Shown piece after piece: positions 1-10,358 of a stretch of DNA of 64,000 bases (positions within the stretch are counted from its first letter, which is position 1; each line of letters starts with the position of its first letter). The stretch lies in the NCBI GenBank assembly GCA_028284495.1, contig JANQRP010000014.1:186001-250000 (forward strand), read 5' to 3'. The stretch is from Longimicrobiales bacterium (GTDB taxonomy: Bacteria; Gemmatimonadota; Gemmatimonadetes; Longimicrobiales; Gaopeijiaceae). The position numbers and the translations under genes were made by a program. The notes under the pieces are model-generated. The model was not told the DNA's origin. It was given only the letters and a program-made list of their open reading frames with translations, and did no database searches.

Positions 1-20
1 TTCTTGTTGTTCTTGCTCAT
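1..20 (-). CDS. Start of an unidentified protein (partial, runs off the window)
   Basis: The first 20 bases, read on the minus strand, open with ATG followed by codons for S-K-N-N-K. A purine-rich GAGAGG lies about 7 bases upstream of the ATG. It follows the sigma54 regulator by about 70 bases and could belong to the same transcript. Only six codons are visible, so nothing can be said about its product, and the start itself is uncertain. Confidence 0.4.
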
Positions 21-90
21 GCGTGAAACCTCTCGCGAGGGGCGATTCGGATCAAGCGGCGGGCCTGTTGGCGCGTGGGGCGCACCGGCC

Positions 91-1445
<1,355 letters not shown>

Positions 1446-1449
<4 letters not shown>

Positions 1450-2558
1450 CGCTCCTCCTCGCCGGCCGCGTCGCGACCGGATCCGTCCCGGGCCGCATCC
1501 GATTGACCCGGCCTGACCTGGGGGAAGTACCCTGGTGCACTGGTACCAACCGTGGGCGACGGGGGTCCCGCGCCCGGCGCCTCGTCCGCGGTCCACCAGT
1601 CCGGCGCGTCGGGAATCTCACGCGCGCGAAGCTGGGCCATCTGGTCCTTCCGGTACCGCCGGCGCGCCCACACCAGCACGAACAGCAGCCCGGCGAGCAG
1701 CCCCCACCCGACTCCCGACCGCGTCAGCACGTAGAGCCACCCGTAGCGGTCCTTCGCCCAGCGCGCCCAGTCCTCCTCGAGCCGACCCGAGGTGAGGCCG
1801 TAGGTGCTCCGGAGCGCCGCCTCGAAGTTGCCGGACGCGGCCCAGCGCTGGATGAAGACCTCGAGGCCCCGCTCCCCCGACTGTTCGACGAGGTAGTCGA
1901 GCACGGTGGCGGAGACGAGGTAGGCGATCTCGGCGTCCTGCCGGTCGCGCGGCCAGCGGAGCGTCAGGCCGCTCAGCGACAGTGAGTCATTGGTGGCGAG
2001 CGCGATCCGGAGTCGCCACGCCGCCTCGACGTTCCAGCCGGCGGCCCACTGGGCGTAGCCCTCCACGAACCACGTCGGCCCGCGGTAGCCGCCCACCGCC
2101 TGATGGAGCCCGATGTGCGCCCACTCGTGCCGGAGCACCTCGCCGATGAGGTCGCGCCGGCCGGTGGGCTCGCCCCGCCCGGCGGGCAGCACGATCCAGC
2201 CGTCGGCGGGCCGCGCCAGCGCGGCGCTCCACTCCGGGCGCGCGCCCCCGAGCAGCGTCTCGATGGCCGACTCGGTGCGCGGCAGGAAGATGGTCGCGCC
2301 CCACGGGATGGTGTCGGGGATGGCGGGGAGCGGCGGCTGCGTGCGGATCCGCTCGGCCACCGCGCGGGCCAGCGCGGAGTCCACGGGCTCGAACCGGATG
2401 GTGGCCCGGCCGGCGGAGATCGACTCCGTCAGGATCGCCTCGATCGCGGGCGGCGTCGGCAGCACCTCGGCGCGCTGGGCCGCGAGCGGTACGGGCGCGA
2501 GCAGGGCGAGGGCGAGGGCCAACGTGGCGACCGCCGCGCCGGCGGACGGCCCGCTCAC
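1446..2558 (-). CDS. Secreted/membrane-anchored gluzincin metallopeptidase (peptidase MA-like)
   Basis: About 370 residues. A cleavable or anchoring signal sequence covers 1-28 and ends in an LAAQ-type cleavage region. HEWAH at 144-148 is a zinc-binding HExxH, and WFVEGYAQW around 163-171 supplies the downstream glutamate typical of gluzincins. A single membrane helix spans about 283-298 and is followed by a basic stop-transfer and a Pro/acid-rich tail of about 70 residues, so the catalytic part should face the periplasm and the tail the cytoplasm. The GTG start at 2558 overlaps the stop of the upstream PATAN-TPR gene (GTGA), and its own stop overlaps the response regulator start (TTGA). Substrate unknown. 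Confidence 0.82.
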
Positions 2559-4177
2559 GACGCGCTGTCCAGCGCCTCCAGCTGCGACTGGGCCTCGGTG
2601 TTGTCCGGGTTGAGCTCGAGCGCACGGCTCCACAGCAGGCGTGCCACGTCGTGGTCCTCGTCGTCCCGGGCGAGCATGCCGAGCTTCACGTAGAGGTCGT
2701 CTCCGAGCCTCGGGTCGAGCTTCTGCGCTTTCTGGTAGTGGGACCGCGCGGCGTCCGCGTCGCCGCGCTCGAAGGCCACGTCCCCGAGCGCCTTGTGCGC
2801 CTGCGCCGGCGGGGGCGTCCGGCGGGTGGCCCGGACGTAGAGCGCCTCGGCCGCCTTGCCCTCCCCGGTGTGCTCGAGCAGCGCGGCCTGGTTCACGAGC
2901 AGCTCGCCGCAGTCCGGGTAGGCCTCCAGCCCCTCCCGCCCGACCTCGACGGCCTGATCGATCCGGCCGGCGAGCCCCGAGGCGAGCACCGTGTACGCGT
3001 AGTAGAGCGCCGAGGGCGTCCCGACCCCGGGGTGACGGCGGTACGCGTCGAACGCCTGCAGCGCAGCCGACACGTCGCCCTTCCGCAGTCGGACGATCCC
3101 GCGCGCCAGCGCGACCTCGGGATCCTTCGGCCGCAGCGCCTCGGCGTCGTCCAGCACGGAGAGCGCATCGTCGTAGCGGCCGGTCAGCTCGAGGATGAGC
3201 GCGCGATTCCGCAGCACGGCGTACGAGTCGCGCGCCTCGTCCGGCATGAGGTCGAACGAGCCGAGCGCCTCCTCGAACCGGCCCAGCCGGAAGGCGATGA
3301 GGGCGCGCCGGAAGTGCGCACCCGCATGGTCGGGATCCTTCGCCAGCGCCTCGTCGAACTCGCGGGTCGCGTCCTCGTACATCCCGGCGCGGTAGAAGGC
3401 GGTGCCGAGCTCCAGATGGCGCGAGAGCTCCTCGTCCTCGTCGGTCTCCGGGTCGGACCGCGTGCCGGTCCCGGCCTGCGCGATGAACCCGGCCTGGGCG
3501 AGCGGAAAGAGCGCCTTCCCCACGTCGAACTCGACCAGCCCCGACTGCTCGACGATCTCGTGCACGGTGCGCTGGCGGTCGATGAGCGGGAGCACGCGCC
3601 GCTGGTGCTCGGTGATCTCGATGTCGTCGGCCTGTTCGGGGTCCTTCACGACCTCGAACACGATGTCGAGCGAGGGTATCTTCTTCTGGATCTCGCTCCA
3701 CTCGTCGACCCGGCGCGCGCCCTCCATGAGGAGGTTCTCGACGGCGATCGACACGAGGAAGAGGCCGTCCTCGTCGGGCTGCTGCTCGGGATCGAAGTGG
3801 AAGGCGCCCCGCTGCCAGGTGAAGAGCTGATAGACGGCTTCCTCGATCTGGATTCGGATGTAGTGGTGGAGCTCCTCGGTCTCGAGCGCGCCCTTGTTCA
3901 CGAGCACCTCGCCGAGCCGGACGCCGCGCTGGTGCGCCTGGTCCTCCATGGCGTCGGAGAGCTGGTCGCGGGTGATGACGTCGTTCCGGACGAGCAGCTC
4001 GCCGAGCCGGTCGGGGCGATCGAGCACGGAGGCGTAGATGACCCGCCCGTTCTCGAAGTAGATGTAGCCGAAGTTGGCGCGGTCGGTGAGGCTCAGGCAG
4101 CCGGTCTTCCGCCCCATCGAGAGGAGCTGACAGATGTCGGCCAGACCAACGTCCTGGAGGGCGCCCTCGATGGCCAT
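2555..4177 (-). CDS. PATAN (DUF4388) domain protein with TPR repeats
   Basis: About 540 residues. The N-terminal 1-100 matches the DUF4388/PATAN pattern (GLADICQLLSMGRKTG followed by an alternating strand region IYFENGRVIYA). A helical winged-helix-like stretch covers about 165-235, then many tetratricopeptide units from about 255 to the end, with repeated A-x-A-x-F/Y spacing. PATAN domains are linked by context studies to signalling and two-component systems; here the gene sits between a DnaA-like ATPase and a metallopeptidase. The ATG at 4177 shares one base with the upstream stop (TGATG). A protein-interaction scaffold is inferred; no enzyme motif is visible. Confidence 0.85.
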   Translation of the reverse strand: MAIEGALQDVGLADICQLLSMGRKTGCLSLTDRANFGYIYFENGRVIYASVLDRPDRLGELLVRNDVITRDQLSDAMEDQAHQRGVRLGEVLVNKGALETEELHHYIRIQIEEAVYQLFTWQRGAFHFDPEQQPDEDGLFLVSIAVENLLMEGARRVDEWSEIQKKIPSLDIVFEVVKDPEQADDIEITEHQRRVLPLIDRQRTVHEIVEQSGLVEFDVGKALFPLAQAGFIAQAGTGTRSDPETDEDEELSRHLELGTAFYRAGMYEDATREFDEALAKDPDHAGAHFRRALIAFRLGRFEEALGSFDLMPDEARDSYAVLRNRALILELTGRYDDALSVLDDAEALRPKDPEVALARGIVRLRKGDVSAALQAFDAYRRHPGVGTPSALYYAYTVLASGLAGRIDQAVEVGREGLEAYPDCGELLVNQAALLEHTGEGKAAEALYVRATRRTPPPAQAHKALGDVAFERGDADAARSHYQKAQKLDPRLGDDLYVKLGMLARDDEDHDVARLLWSRALELNPDNTEAQSQLEALDSAS

Positions 4178-6048
4178 CAGTCGAGCTCCTCGACGAGCCG
4201 ATCGGCGACGGAGGGCCAGACCCACACGACCTTCTCACGCGACGGCTGCCACGCCTCGGCCGCACCGGAGGCCTGCGCGGGTCCGGCCGCGACCTCCTTC
4301 CGGGCACGGGTGGAGGGGCCCGCGGCGTGGTCGGCCGCGACGGTGCGGGTCACCGAGGCCCACGACGAGCCGGCCTCGATCTCCGCGGCCTCCTCCTCGG
4401 ACTCGGCGGAGATGCGCATCGGAGGCGCGCTCGGGGCTCCAACCGACGCGTCGAGTCCCGGTACCTGCAGGACCAGTCCGCCCTCGAAACGCGACCGGAG
4501 CCGCTCGTCCACGGACGTGATCTCGGACGGCGGCCGGTCCGCCGCCAGGATGACCCGTGAGCCGCGGCGCTTGAGCGCTTCGTACAGGTGGAAGAACTCG
4601 TCCTGAGCGCGCTCGGTGGCCGACAGCGCCTGGGTGCCGTGCACGAGCAGGAGGTCCACCGTCCACCACCGCTCCCGCCACGCGCCGGCGACGCCTTCCC
4701 CGAGTGCACGCACGAAGTCGTCCGCGAACTCCTTGAGCGAGGTTACCGCCAGACGGGCGTCGGGGTGCTCGAAGACGTAGCTCCGTCCGGCGGCCGCGAG
4801 CAGCCCCAGCGCGGCGTTGGTGTCGCGCGACCAGAGGTAGAGCGGGCTGTACTCGGGGCGCGCGGCTCCGACCACCTGCGCCGCGGCGCGCACGGCGATC
4901 ACGGGCACCTCGTCGCCGAGGTCGTCCAGCGTGGGACCGTCCACCAGCCGCCGGAAGGGCCGGACGCGCTCGCGCACCGACGCGAGGAAGGCTTCCGCCT
5001 CGGCCAGCCGGTCGGGGTCGCGCAGGAGCGCGGCGGCGGCGTCGGGCCACGGGTTGCCGAGGCGGTCCAGCTCCCGGTCGATTTCGCGCAGCCGCGAGAT
5101 GTCCTCGCCGAACGCGTCGAGCTTCGGCCCCCACCCGTCGGGCTCGTCGTTCTGCTGAAGAAGCGCGCCGATCCGGTCGGTGACGAAGCCGTCCCGCTCC
5201 GCCGCCTCGATCACCTCGGTGATGCGCCGCCGCCACGGCGGCTCGCGCGCCTCGACCTCCATCGCCACCGCCTCGACGAGCGCGCCGAACACGTCGTCGT
5301 CGTCCAGCGCGCTCGCCTCGGGCCGCACGCCCACGGTGTCGCCGATGAGGTCCGGGATGTCCTCCGGCGCGAGCCGCCGCTCCTCGAGCTCCTGCGTGGC
5401 GATCACCTTGTTGAGCGCGCCCCCGAGCTCGCGGATGTTGCGGTACGGGAAGCGCGCGATCGCCTCGGCCACCCCCGCCTCCAGCGACTGGCCCCGCTCC
5501 TGCACCTTCCGGAGGATGATCGCGGTCCGGGTCTCCAGCTCGGGCGGCGAGATGTCCACGATCAGTCCGCCCGAGAACCGGGAGACCAGCCGGGCGTCGA
5601 GCCCGTCGATCTCGGCGGGCGGGCGGTCGCTCGCAAGCACGATCTGCGATTCGGCCGCCGTGAGCGCGTCGAGCGTGGCGAGCAGGATCTCCTGCGCCTG
5701 CGGCTGCCCGGCGAGGAACTGGACGTCGTCGATCAGGAGGACGTCCACCTCACGGTACGAGTCGCGGAAGGCGTCGCGCTCCCCCGCTTCCAGCGCGGCC
5801 TCGAGCGCCTGGAGGAAGCCCTCGAGCGTCTGGTAGAGCACCCGCGCGTCATGGTTCGACTGCTTCGCGTGGTGCGCGACCGCCATGAGGATGTGGGACT
5901 TGCCGAGCCCCGACGCCGAGTAGATGAACAGCGGATTGTACGCCGTGCCGGGCGACTCCGCGGCGCGCTTGGCCGCGGCCGACGCAAGCCGGTTCGCCGG
6001 CCCCACGACGAAGCTGTCGAAGGTGGATTTGGGGTCGAGATCCTTCAT
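4177..6048 (-). CDS. DnaA-related AAA+ protein with a second, degenerate DnaA-like module
   Basis: About 623 residues. Module 1 (about 10-235) looks like DnaA domain III: F-D-S-F-V-V-G start, P-loop SGLGKS near 46-51, Walker B LLIDDVQFL at 104-112, sensor region ASDRPPAEI at 139-147, and the sensor II helix RNIRELGGALNKV at 203-215. Module 2 (about 370-530) repeats the same order but has lost the catalytic residues: SRDTNAALG replaces the P-loop and LLVHGTQAL replaces the Walker B acids, while EEFFHLYEAL-like and AADRPPSEI segments remain. No DnaA domain IV DNA-binding helix-turn-helix is present. It is therefore a paralogue, probably regulatory, not the initiator itself. Confidence 0.85.
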   Translation of the reverse strand: MKDLDPKSTFDSFVVGPANRLASAAAKRAAESPGTAYNPLFIYSASGLGKSHILMAVAHHAKQSNHDARVLYQTLEGFLQALEAALEAGERDAFRDSYREVDVLLIDDVQFLAGQPQAQEILLATLDALTAAESQIVLASDRPPAEIDGLDARLVSRFSGGLIVDISPPELETRTAIILRKVQERGQSLEAGVAEAIARFPYRNIRELGGALNKVIATQELEERRLAPEDIPDLIGDTVGVRPEASALDDDDVFGALVEAVAMEVEAREPPWRRRITEVIEAAERDGFVTDRIGALLQQNDEPDGWGPKLDAFGEDISRLREIDRELDRLGNPWPDAAAALLRDPDRLAEAEAFLASVRERVRPFRRLVDGPTLDDLGDEVPVIAVRAAAQVVGAARPEYSPLYLWSRDTNAALGLLAAAGRSYVFEHPDARLAVTSLKEFADDFVRALGEGVAGAWRERWWTVDLLLVHGTQALSATERAQDEFFHLYEALKRRGSRVILAADRPPSEITSVDERLRSRFEGGLVLQVPGLDASVGAPSAPPMRISAESEEEAAEIEAGSSWASVTRTVAADHAAGPSTRARKEVAAGPAQASGAAEAWQPSREKVVWVWPSVADRLVEELD

Positions 6049-6175
6049 GCGTCGTCGCGGATGGGCGAGGCACCCGGGGCGCGTCGGTCCGGGGCACGCG
6101 GCACCGGAAGGCCGGGCCTGCGCTCCCCCGGTCGGGCGTCGAAGTATCGGGCGACGGGCCCCGAAACAAAAGGGC

Positions 6176-7162
6176 TCACGCGTGGTCCCGGGCCCACGAG
6201 AGCGCGGCGGCGAGATCGTCCGGAAGAGGGGCCGCCACCCGCACCCGCTCGCCGCGCACCGGATGGTCGAAGGCGAGCTCGGCCGCGTGCAGGAACTGGC
6301 GCGGCGTACGGCGCTCGAGCCCGCGAGCCCAGCCCTGCGTCGGGCCGGAGATTCCGAGCGCCCCACCCCGCTCGTAGACGGGCTCCCCCACGATCGGATG
6401 GCCGAGGTACCAGAGGTGCACCCGGATCTGGTGGGTGCGCCCCGTCTGGAGCGCGACGTCGAGCAGCTGGGCGGCCGGGAAGTCCTCGCGCACGCGGAGC
6501 CGCGTCACGGCCTTCCGGCCGTCGGGCCGAACGGTCATCCGCTTCCGGTCCTTCCCGTCGCGGCCGATCGGGGCGTCGATCCGGAGCGGCCAGGCGTCCG
6601 ACCGGATGTGGCCCCACGTCATCGCGGTGTAGAGCCGCTTGACCCGGCGCTTCCGGAGCGCCTCCTGGAGCCCGGTCTGGGCGCGGTCGGTCTTGGCGAC
6701 CACCAGCAGCCCGGAGGTCTCGCGGTCCAGGCGGTGGACGATCCCGGGGCGGAGGCGCCCCCCGACCCCACCCAGCGAGTCGAGATGGTGGAGGAGCGCG
6801 TTCACGAGCGTGCCGCGCGGATGGCCCGGGGCGGGGTGGACGACCATGCCGGCCGCCTTGTTCACGATCGCGAGGTCGTCGTCCTCCCAGACGATGTCGA
6901 GCGGGAGATCTTCCGCGACCAGCTCGGTCTTCTTCGGCGCGGGGACCGTGACGCCGAAGCGCCACCCCGGCTCGACGGCGTCGGACTTCGCGTGGTCGAC
7001 CTCGGCGTCGAGCCGCCGCACGTCGCCCGCCGCCAGCCATCGCTGGACGCGCGTGCGGGAGACCTCCAGACGGTCGGAGAGCCACGCGTCGAGGCGGGCT
7101 CCGGCCTCGTCCGCCCCGACCTCCACCTCCCGGTAGTCGGCCGCGCGGTCGGCCTCGGTCAC
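6176..7162 (-). CDS. rluD: RluA/RluD-family ribosomal large-subunit pseudouridine synthase
   Basis: About 328 residues: an N-terminal S4-like RNA-binding segment (ARLDAWLSDRLEVSRTRVQRWL) and the catalytic domain with GIVHRLDRETSGLLVVAKT, whose aspartate in HRLDRxTSG attacks the uridine. It would isomerise uridines in 23S rRNA. The GTG start at 7162 overlaps the ileS stop (GTGA). In many bacteria lspA lies between ileS and rluD; here it is absent. RluD is the likeliest subtype from context, but RluA/RluC-type specificity cannot be excluded. Confidence 0.9.
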   Translation of the reverse strand: MTEADRAADYREVEVGADEAGARLDAWLSDRLEVSRTRVQRWLAAGDVRRLDAEVDHAKSDAVEPGWRFGVTVPAPKKTELVAEDLPLDIVWEDDDLAIVNKAAGMVVHPAPGHPRGTLVNALLHHLDSLGGVGGRLRPGIVHRLDRETSGLLVVAKTDRAQTGLQEALRKRRVKRLYTAMTWGHIRSDAWPLRIDAPIGRDGKDRKRMTVRPDGRKAVTRLRVREDFPAAQLLDVALQTGRTHQIRVHLWYLGHPIVGEPVYERGGALGISGPTQGWARGLERRTPRQFLHAAELAFDHPVRGERVRVAAPLPDDLAAALSWARDHA

Positions 7163-10100
7163 CCCTCGGCCCGCCGGAGTCCGATGTGCGCCGGGGTCCC
7201 GTCCAGGTCCACCTCGCGGAAGGCGAGCCATGTGTCGGCGGTGGCGTCGGCGCCCCCGTCGGGCGCCCCGCCGTTCATCGCAGCAACCTTGAGATTCAGC
7301 GCGAGCGTTTCGCCACAAATGAATTCCGCCCAATTGTTTGTGGCTGCCACGACCTCGGCCCCGCCGAACACCCCGAGCTCGATCCGATCGCTGATCTCGA
7401 GCTCCGCGTCCTTCCGGAGCCGCTGGATGCGGCTCACCAGCTCGCGCGCGAGCCCCTCTTCGAGGAGCGCGTCGTCGAGCACCGGATCGAGCGCGACCGT
7501 GTGGCCGTTCTCGCTCTTCACGACGTCGTCGCCCGACGCCTCCTCGATCACCTCGAGGTGCTCGGGCTGGAGTATCTCCGTCCGGTCCCCGACGGTGATC
7601 GACACCTCGGCGCCGTCGCGGAACGCCGCGAGGTCGGCCTGCGACAGGCCGCGGATCACGTTCGCGGCGTCGTTCGTGGACTTCCCGAATCGGGGCCCGA
7701 GCGCGCGGTAGTTCGGGCGCGGCTCGAGCCGCACCATTCCCTCGGCCGATCCGATGAAGCCGACCTCCTTCACGTTCAGCTCGTCCTTCACGAGCTCCAG
7801 CACGCCGTCCCGGATGTCGACCCCCGACGGCACCACCGCCTGGATCTTCCCGAGCGGCTGCCGGACCCGGATCTGCACCTCCTCCCGCGCGGCGCGGCCG
7901 AGCGAGACGAGGGTGCGCGCGGAGGCCATCTCGGCCTCGAGGTCGGCCTCCAGCGCGTCCTCGTCCACCTCGGGGAAGGCCGCCAGATGCACGCTCTCGC
8001 GCGTCAGCGCCCGATGGAGCCAGTCGGCGAAGAAGGGCGTGGCGGGCGCGATCAGCAGCGACACCGTCCGGAGCGCCTCCCAGAGCGTGCGGAAGGCCCC
8101 CCGCCCCGCCGTGTCGTCGGCGTCACCCCAGAAGCGGTCGCGCGAGCGGCGCACGTACCAGTTCGAGAGATCGTCCACGAAGTCGGCGACGGCGCGGTAG
8201 GCCTTCGTCGGCTCGTAGGCGTCCATCTCGGCCCGCACCTCGGCGGTGAGCGTGGCGAGGCGGGACAGCAGCCAGCGGTCGAGCACGCCCCGCGCGGCGG
8301 GAGCCGGGTCGGCGCCTGACGGCGTCCACCCGGTCGTCTCGGCGTACATCCGGAAGAATCGGTAGGTGTTCGCGAGGGTGTCGAAGAACTTCCGCTCGTT
8401 CTCGCGGAGCGCCTCCGGATCCCAGCGCTTGGGCACCCACGGGTTCGACCCCACCAGCATGGTCCAGCGCACCGAGTCGGCGCCGTGATCGTCGATGGCC
8501 TGCCACGGATCGACCGTGTTGCCCTTCGACTTGGACATCTTCTGCCCCTCGGCGTCGAGCAGGAGGTCGTTGACGACCACGTTGCGGTAGGGCGCCTCGC
8601 GGTCCAGCATCGTCGCGATCGCCATCAGCGAGTAGAACCACCCGCGCGTCTGGTCGAGCCCCTCGCAGATGAAGTCGGCCGGGTAGTGCCGCTCGAACTC
8701 GCCCTCGTTCTCGAAGGGGTAGTGCCACTGGGCGTACGGCATCGCGCCCGAGTCGAACCACACGTCCACCACGCTCTCGACGCGTCGCATCGTGCCCTCG
8801 CAGCCGTCGCACATGCAGGGCCAGGTGAGCGCGTCGATGAACGGGCGGTGGGGATCGAAGTCCTCGGGTAGGCCGCCCACCCGCTCGCCCAGCTCGGCCA
8901 GCGAACCGATCCACTCGACGCAGTTCTCGTCGCCGTCGCACACCCACACCGGCAGCGGGGTGCCCCAGAACCGGTCTCGCGAGAGCGCCCAGTCCACGTT
9001 GCCCCTCAGCCACTCCCCGAACCGCTTCTCGCCCACCTCGGGCGGGTGCCAGTCCACCGTGTCGTTGTTGGCGAGCATCCGGTCCTTCAGGCTGGACGTC
9101 GCCGCGAACCAGGACTCGCGCGCCATGTAGATCAGCGGCGATCCGCAGCGCCAGCAGTGCGGGTAGTTGTGCCGGTACGACTCGGTCCGGAAGAGCAGCC
9201 CGTTCTCGCGGAGCGCCTCCACCACGACCGGATCGGCCTCCTTCACGAACAGCCCGCCGATGCGGTCCACCGAGTCGTCGAAGACGGCCGCGTCGTCGAT
9301 CGGCTTGAGCATGGGCAGGTCGTGCCGCTGCCCGGCGGCGTAGTCGTCCGCCCCGAAGGCGGGCGCCATGTGCACGATCCCGGTGCCGTCCTCGGCGGTC
9401 ACGAAGTCCTCGGCCACCACGCTCCAGGCGTTGCCCGGGTCGGCGGGCGCCGGCACGAGCTCGAGCGGCCGCCGGTAGCGGAGCCCCACCAGCTCGGAGC
9501 CCCGGAAGGTGCGCGTCGCTTCGGCGCCCTCGCCGAGCACCGCCTCGATCAGGCTCTCGGCGAGCACGAGGGTACGGCCCTGGCCGTCCACGGCCTCGGC
9601 GTAGACCAGATTCGGGTGCACGGCGAGGCCCGAGTTGGACGGCACCGTCCACGGCGTCGTGGTCCACGCTACGAACGCGCGGCCGTCCTCCTTGCCCTCG
9701 GCGTCGAGGATCGGCGCCAGGAAGTAGAGCGACGGGTCGTCCACGTCCTTGTAGCCCTGCGCCACCTCGTGCGACGAGAGCGCGGTCCCGCACCGCGGGC
9801 AGTAGGGCACGCTCTTGTGGCCGCGGTACAGCAGGTCGCGGTCCGCGAGCTGCTTGAGGACGGCCCACACCGACTCGATGTAGGGCGTGTGGAAGGTGAC
9901 GTAGGGGCGCGAGTAGTCGAGCCAGTACCCGATGCGCTCCGAGAGCCGCTCCCACTCCTCCTTGTACGTGAACACCGAATCGCGGCAGGCGGCGTTGAAC
10001 GCCTCGATGCCGAGCGCCTCGATCTCGGGCTTCCCGTTGATCCCCAGCTTCTTCTCCGCCTCCAGCTCGACCGGAAGCCCGTGCGTGTCCCACCCCGCGA

Positions 10101-10341
10101 TCCGGGTGACCTGACGCCCCTGCATGGTGTGGTAGCGGCAGAAGAGGTCCTTGATGGTCCGCGAGATGATGTGGTGCAGGCCCGGACGGCCGTTGGCGGT
10201 CGGGGGGCCCTCGTAGAACACCCACGGCTCACCGTCGCGGGTGGCCTCCTGGGTGCGCTCGAAGAGGTCCTCGTCGCGCCAGCGCTCGAGGGTCGACGCC
10301 TCCAGCTCCTGGAGGGTGTCGGGGTATTCGGGATACGGCAT
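7159..10341 (-). CDS. ileS: Isoleucyl-tRNA synthetase
   Basis: 1060 residues, full length. The class I signature lies in PTANGRPGLHHI (47-58), KMSKS at 601-605, and the editing (CP1) domain with TTPWTVPSN is present between them. Paired cysteines (CPRCG, CWRCG, CMCDGC) suggest zinc sites in the inserted regions. The signature region and long C-terminal domain resemble the Thermus/eukaryote-like IleRS clade more than the E. coli type. It charges tRNA-Ile. It follows divIVA by 17 bases and is followed with overlap by rluD, a conserved gene order. Confidence 0.97.
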   Translation of the reverse strand: MPYPEYPDTLQELEASTLERWRDEDLFERTQEATRDGEPWVFYEGPPTANGRPGLHHIISRTIKDLFCRYHTMQGRQVTRIAGWDTHGLPVELEAEKKLGINGKPEIEALGIEAFNAACRDSVFTYKEEWERLSERIGYWLDYSRPYVTFHTPYIESVWAVLKQLADRDLLYRGHKSVPYCPRCGTALSSHEVAQGYKDVDDPSLYFLAPILDAEGKEDGRAFVAWTTTPWTVPSNSGLAVHPNLVYAEAVDGQGRTLVLAESLIEAVLGEGAEATRTFRGSELVGLRYRRPLELVPAPADPGNAWSVVAEDFVTAEDGTGIVHMAPAFGADDYAAGQRHDLPMLKPIDDAAVFDDSVDRIGGLFVKEADPVVVEALRENGLLFRTESYRHNYPHCWRCGSPLIYMARESWFAATSSLKDRMLANNDTVDWHPPEVGEKRFGEWLRGNVDWALSRDRFWGTPLPVWVCDGDENCVEWIGSLAELGERVGGLPEDFDPHRPFIDALTWPCMCDGCEGTMRRVESVVDVWFDSGAMPYAQWHYPFENEGEFERHYPADFICEGLDQTRGWFYSLMAIATMLDREAPYRNVVVNDLLLDAEGQKMSKSKGNTVDPWQAIDDHGADSVRWTMLVGSNPWVPKRWDPEALRENERKFFDTLANTYRFFRMYAETTGWTPSGADPAPAARGVLDRWLLSRLATLTAEVRAEMDAYEPTKAYRAVADFVDDLSNWYVRRSRDRFWGDADDTAGRGAFRTLWEALRTVSLLIAPATPFFADWLHRALTRESVHLAAFPEVDEDALEADLEAEMASARTLVSLGRAAREEVQIRVRQPLGKIQAVVPSGVDIRDGVLELVKDELNVKEVGFIGSAEGMVRLEPRPNYRALGPRFGKSTNDAANVIRGLSQADLAAFRDGAEVSITVGDRTEILQPEHLEVIEEASGDDVVKSENGHTVALDPVLDDALLEEGLARELVSRIQRLRKDAELEISDRIELGVFGGAEVVAATNNWAEFICGETLALNLKVAAMNGGAPDGGADATADTWLAFREVDLDGTPAHIGLRRAEG

Positions 10342-10358
10342 CGATCGGCTTCGCTCGC

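Noticed and set aside
2559..4307. N-terminal extension of the gluzincin gene to 953 codons
   Set aside because: The added sequence is Arg-rich out-of-frame translation of the PATAN-TPR gene; the signal peptide at the GTG 2558 marks the real start.
6130..6175. Promoter-like TTTTGT...GATACT before the DnaA-like gene
   Set aside because: Boxes are weak (three or four matches) and rluD is only 127 bases upstream and co-directional, so I could not support a separate promoter.
4588..6642. A 684-codon open frame on the plus strand
   Set aside because: It is antisense to the DnaA-like and rluD genes and ends in Arg/Gly/Pro-rich low-complexity sequence; no start signal or domain.
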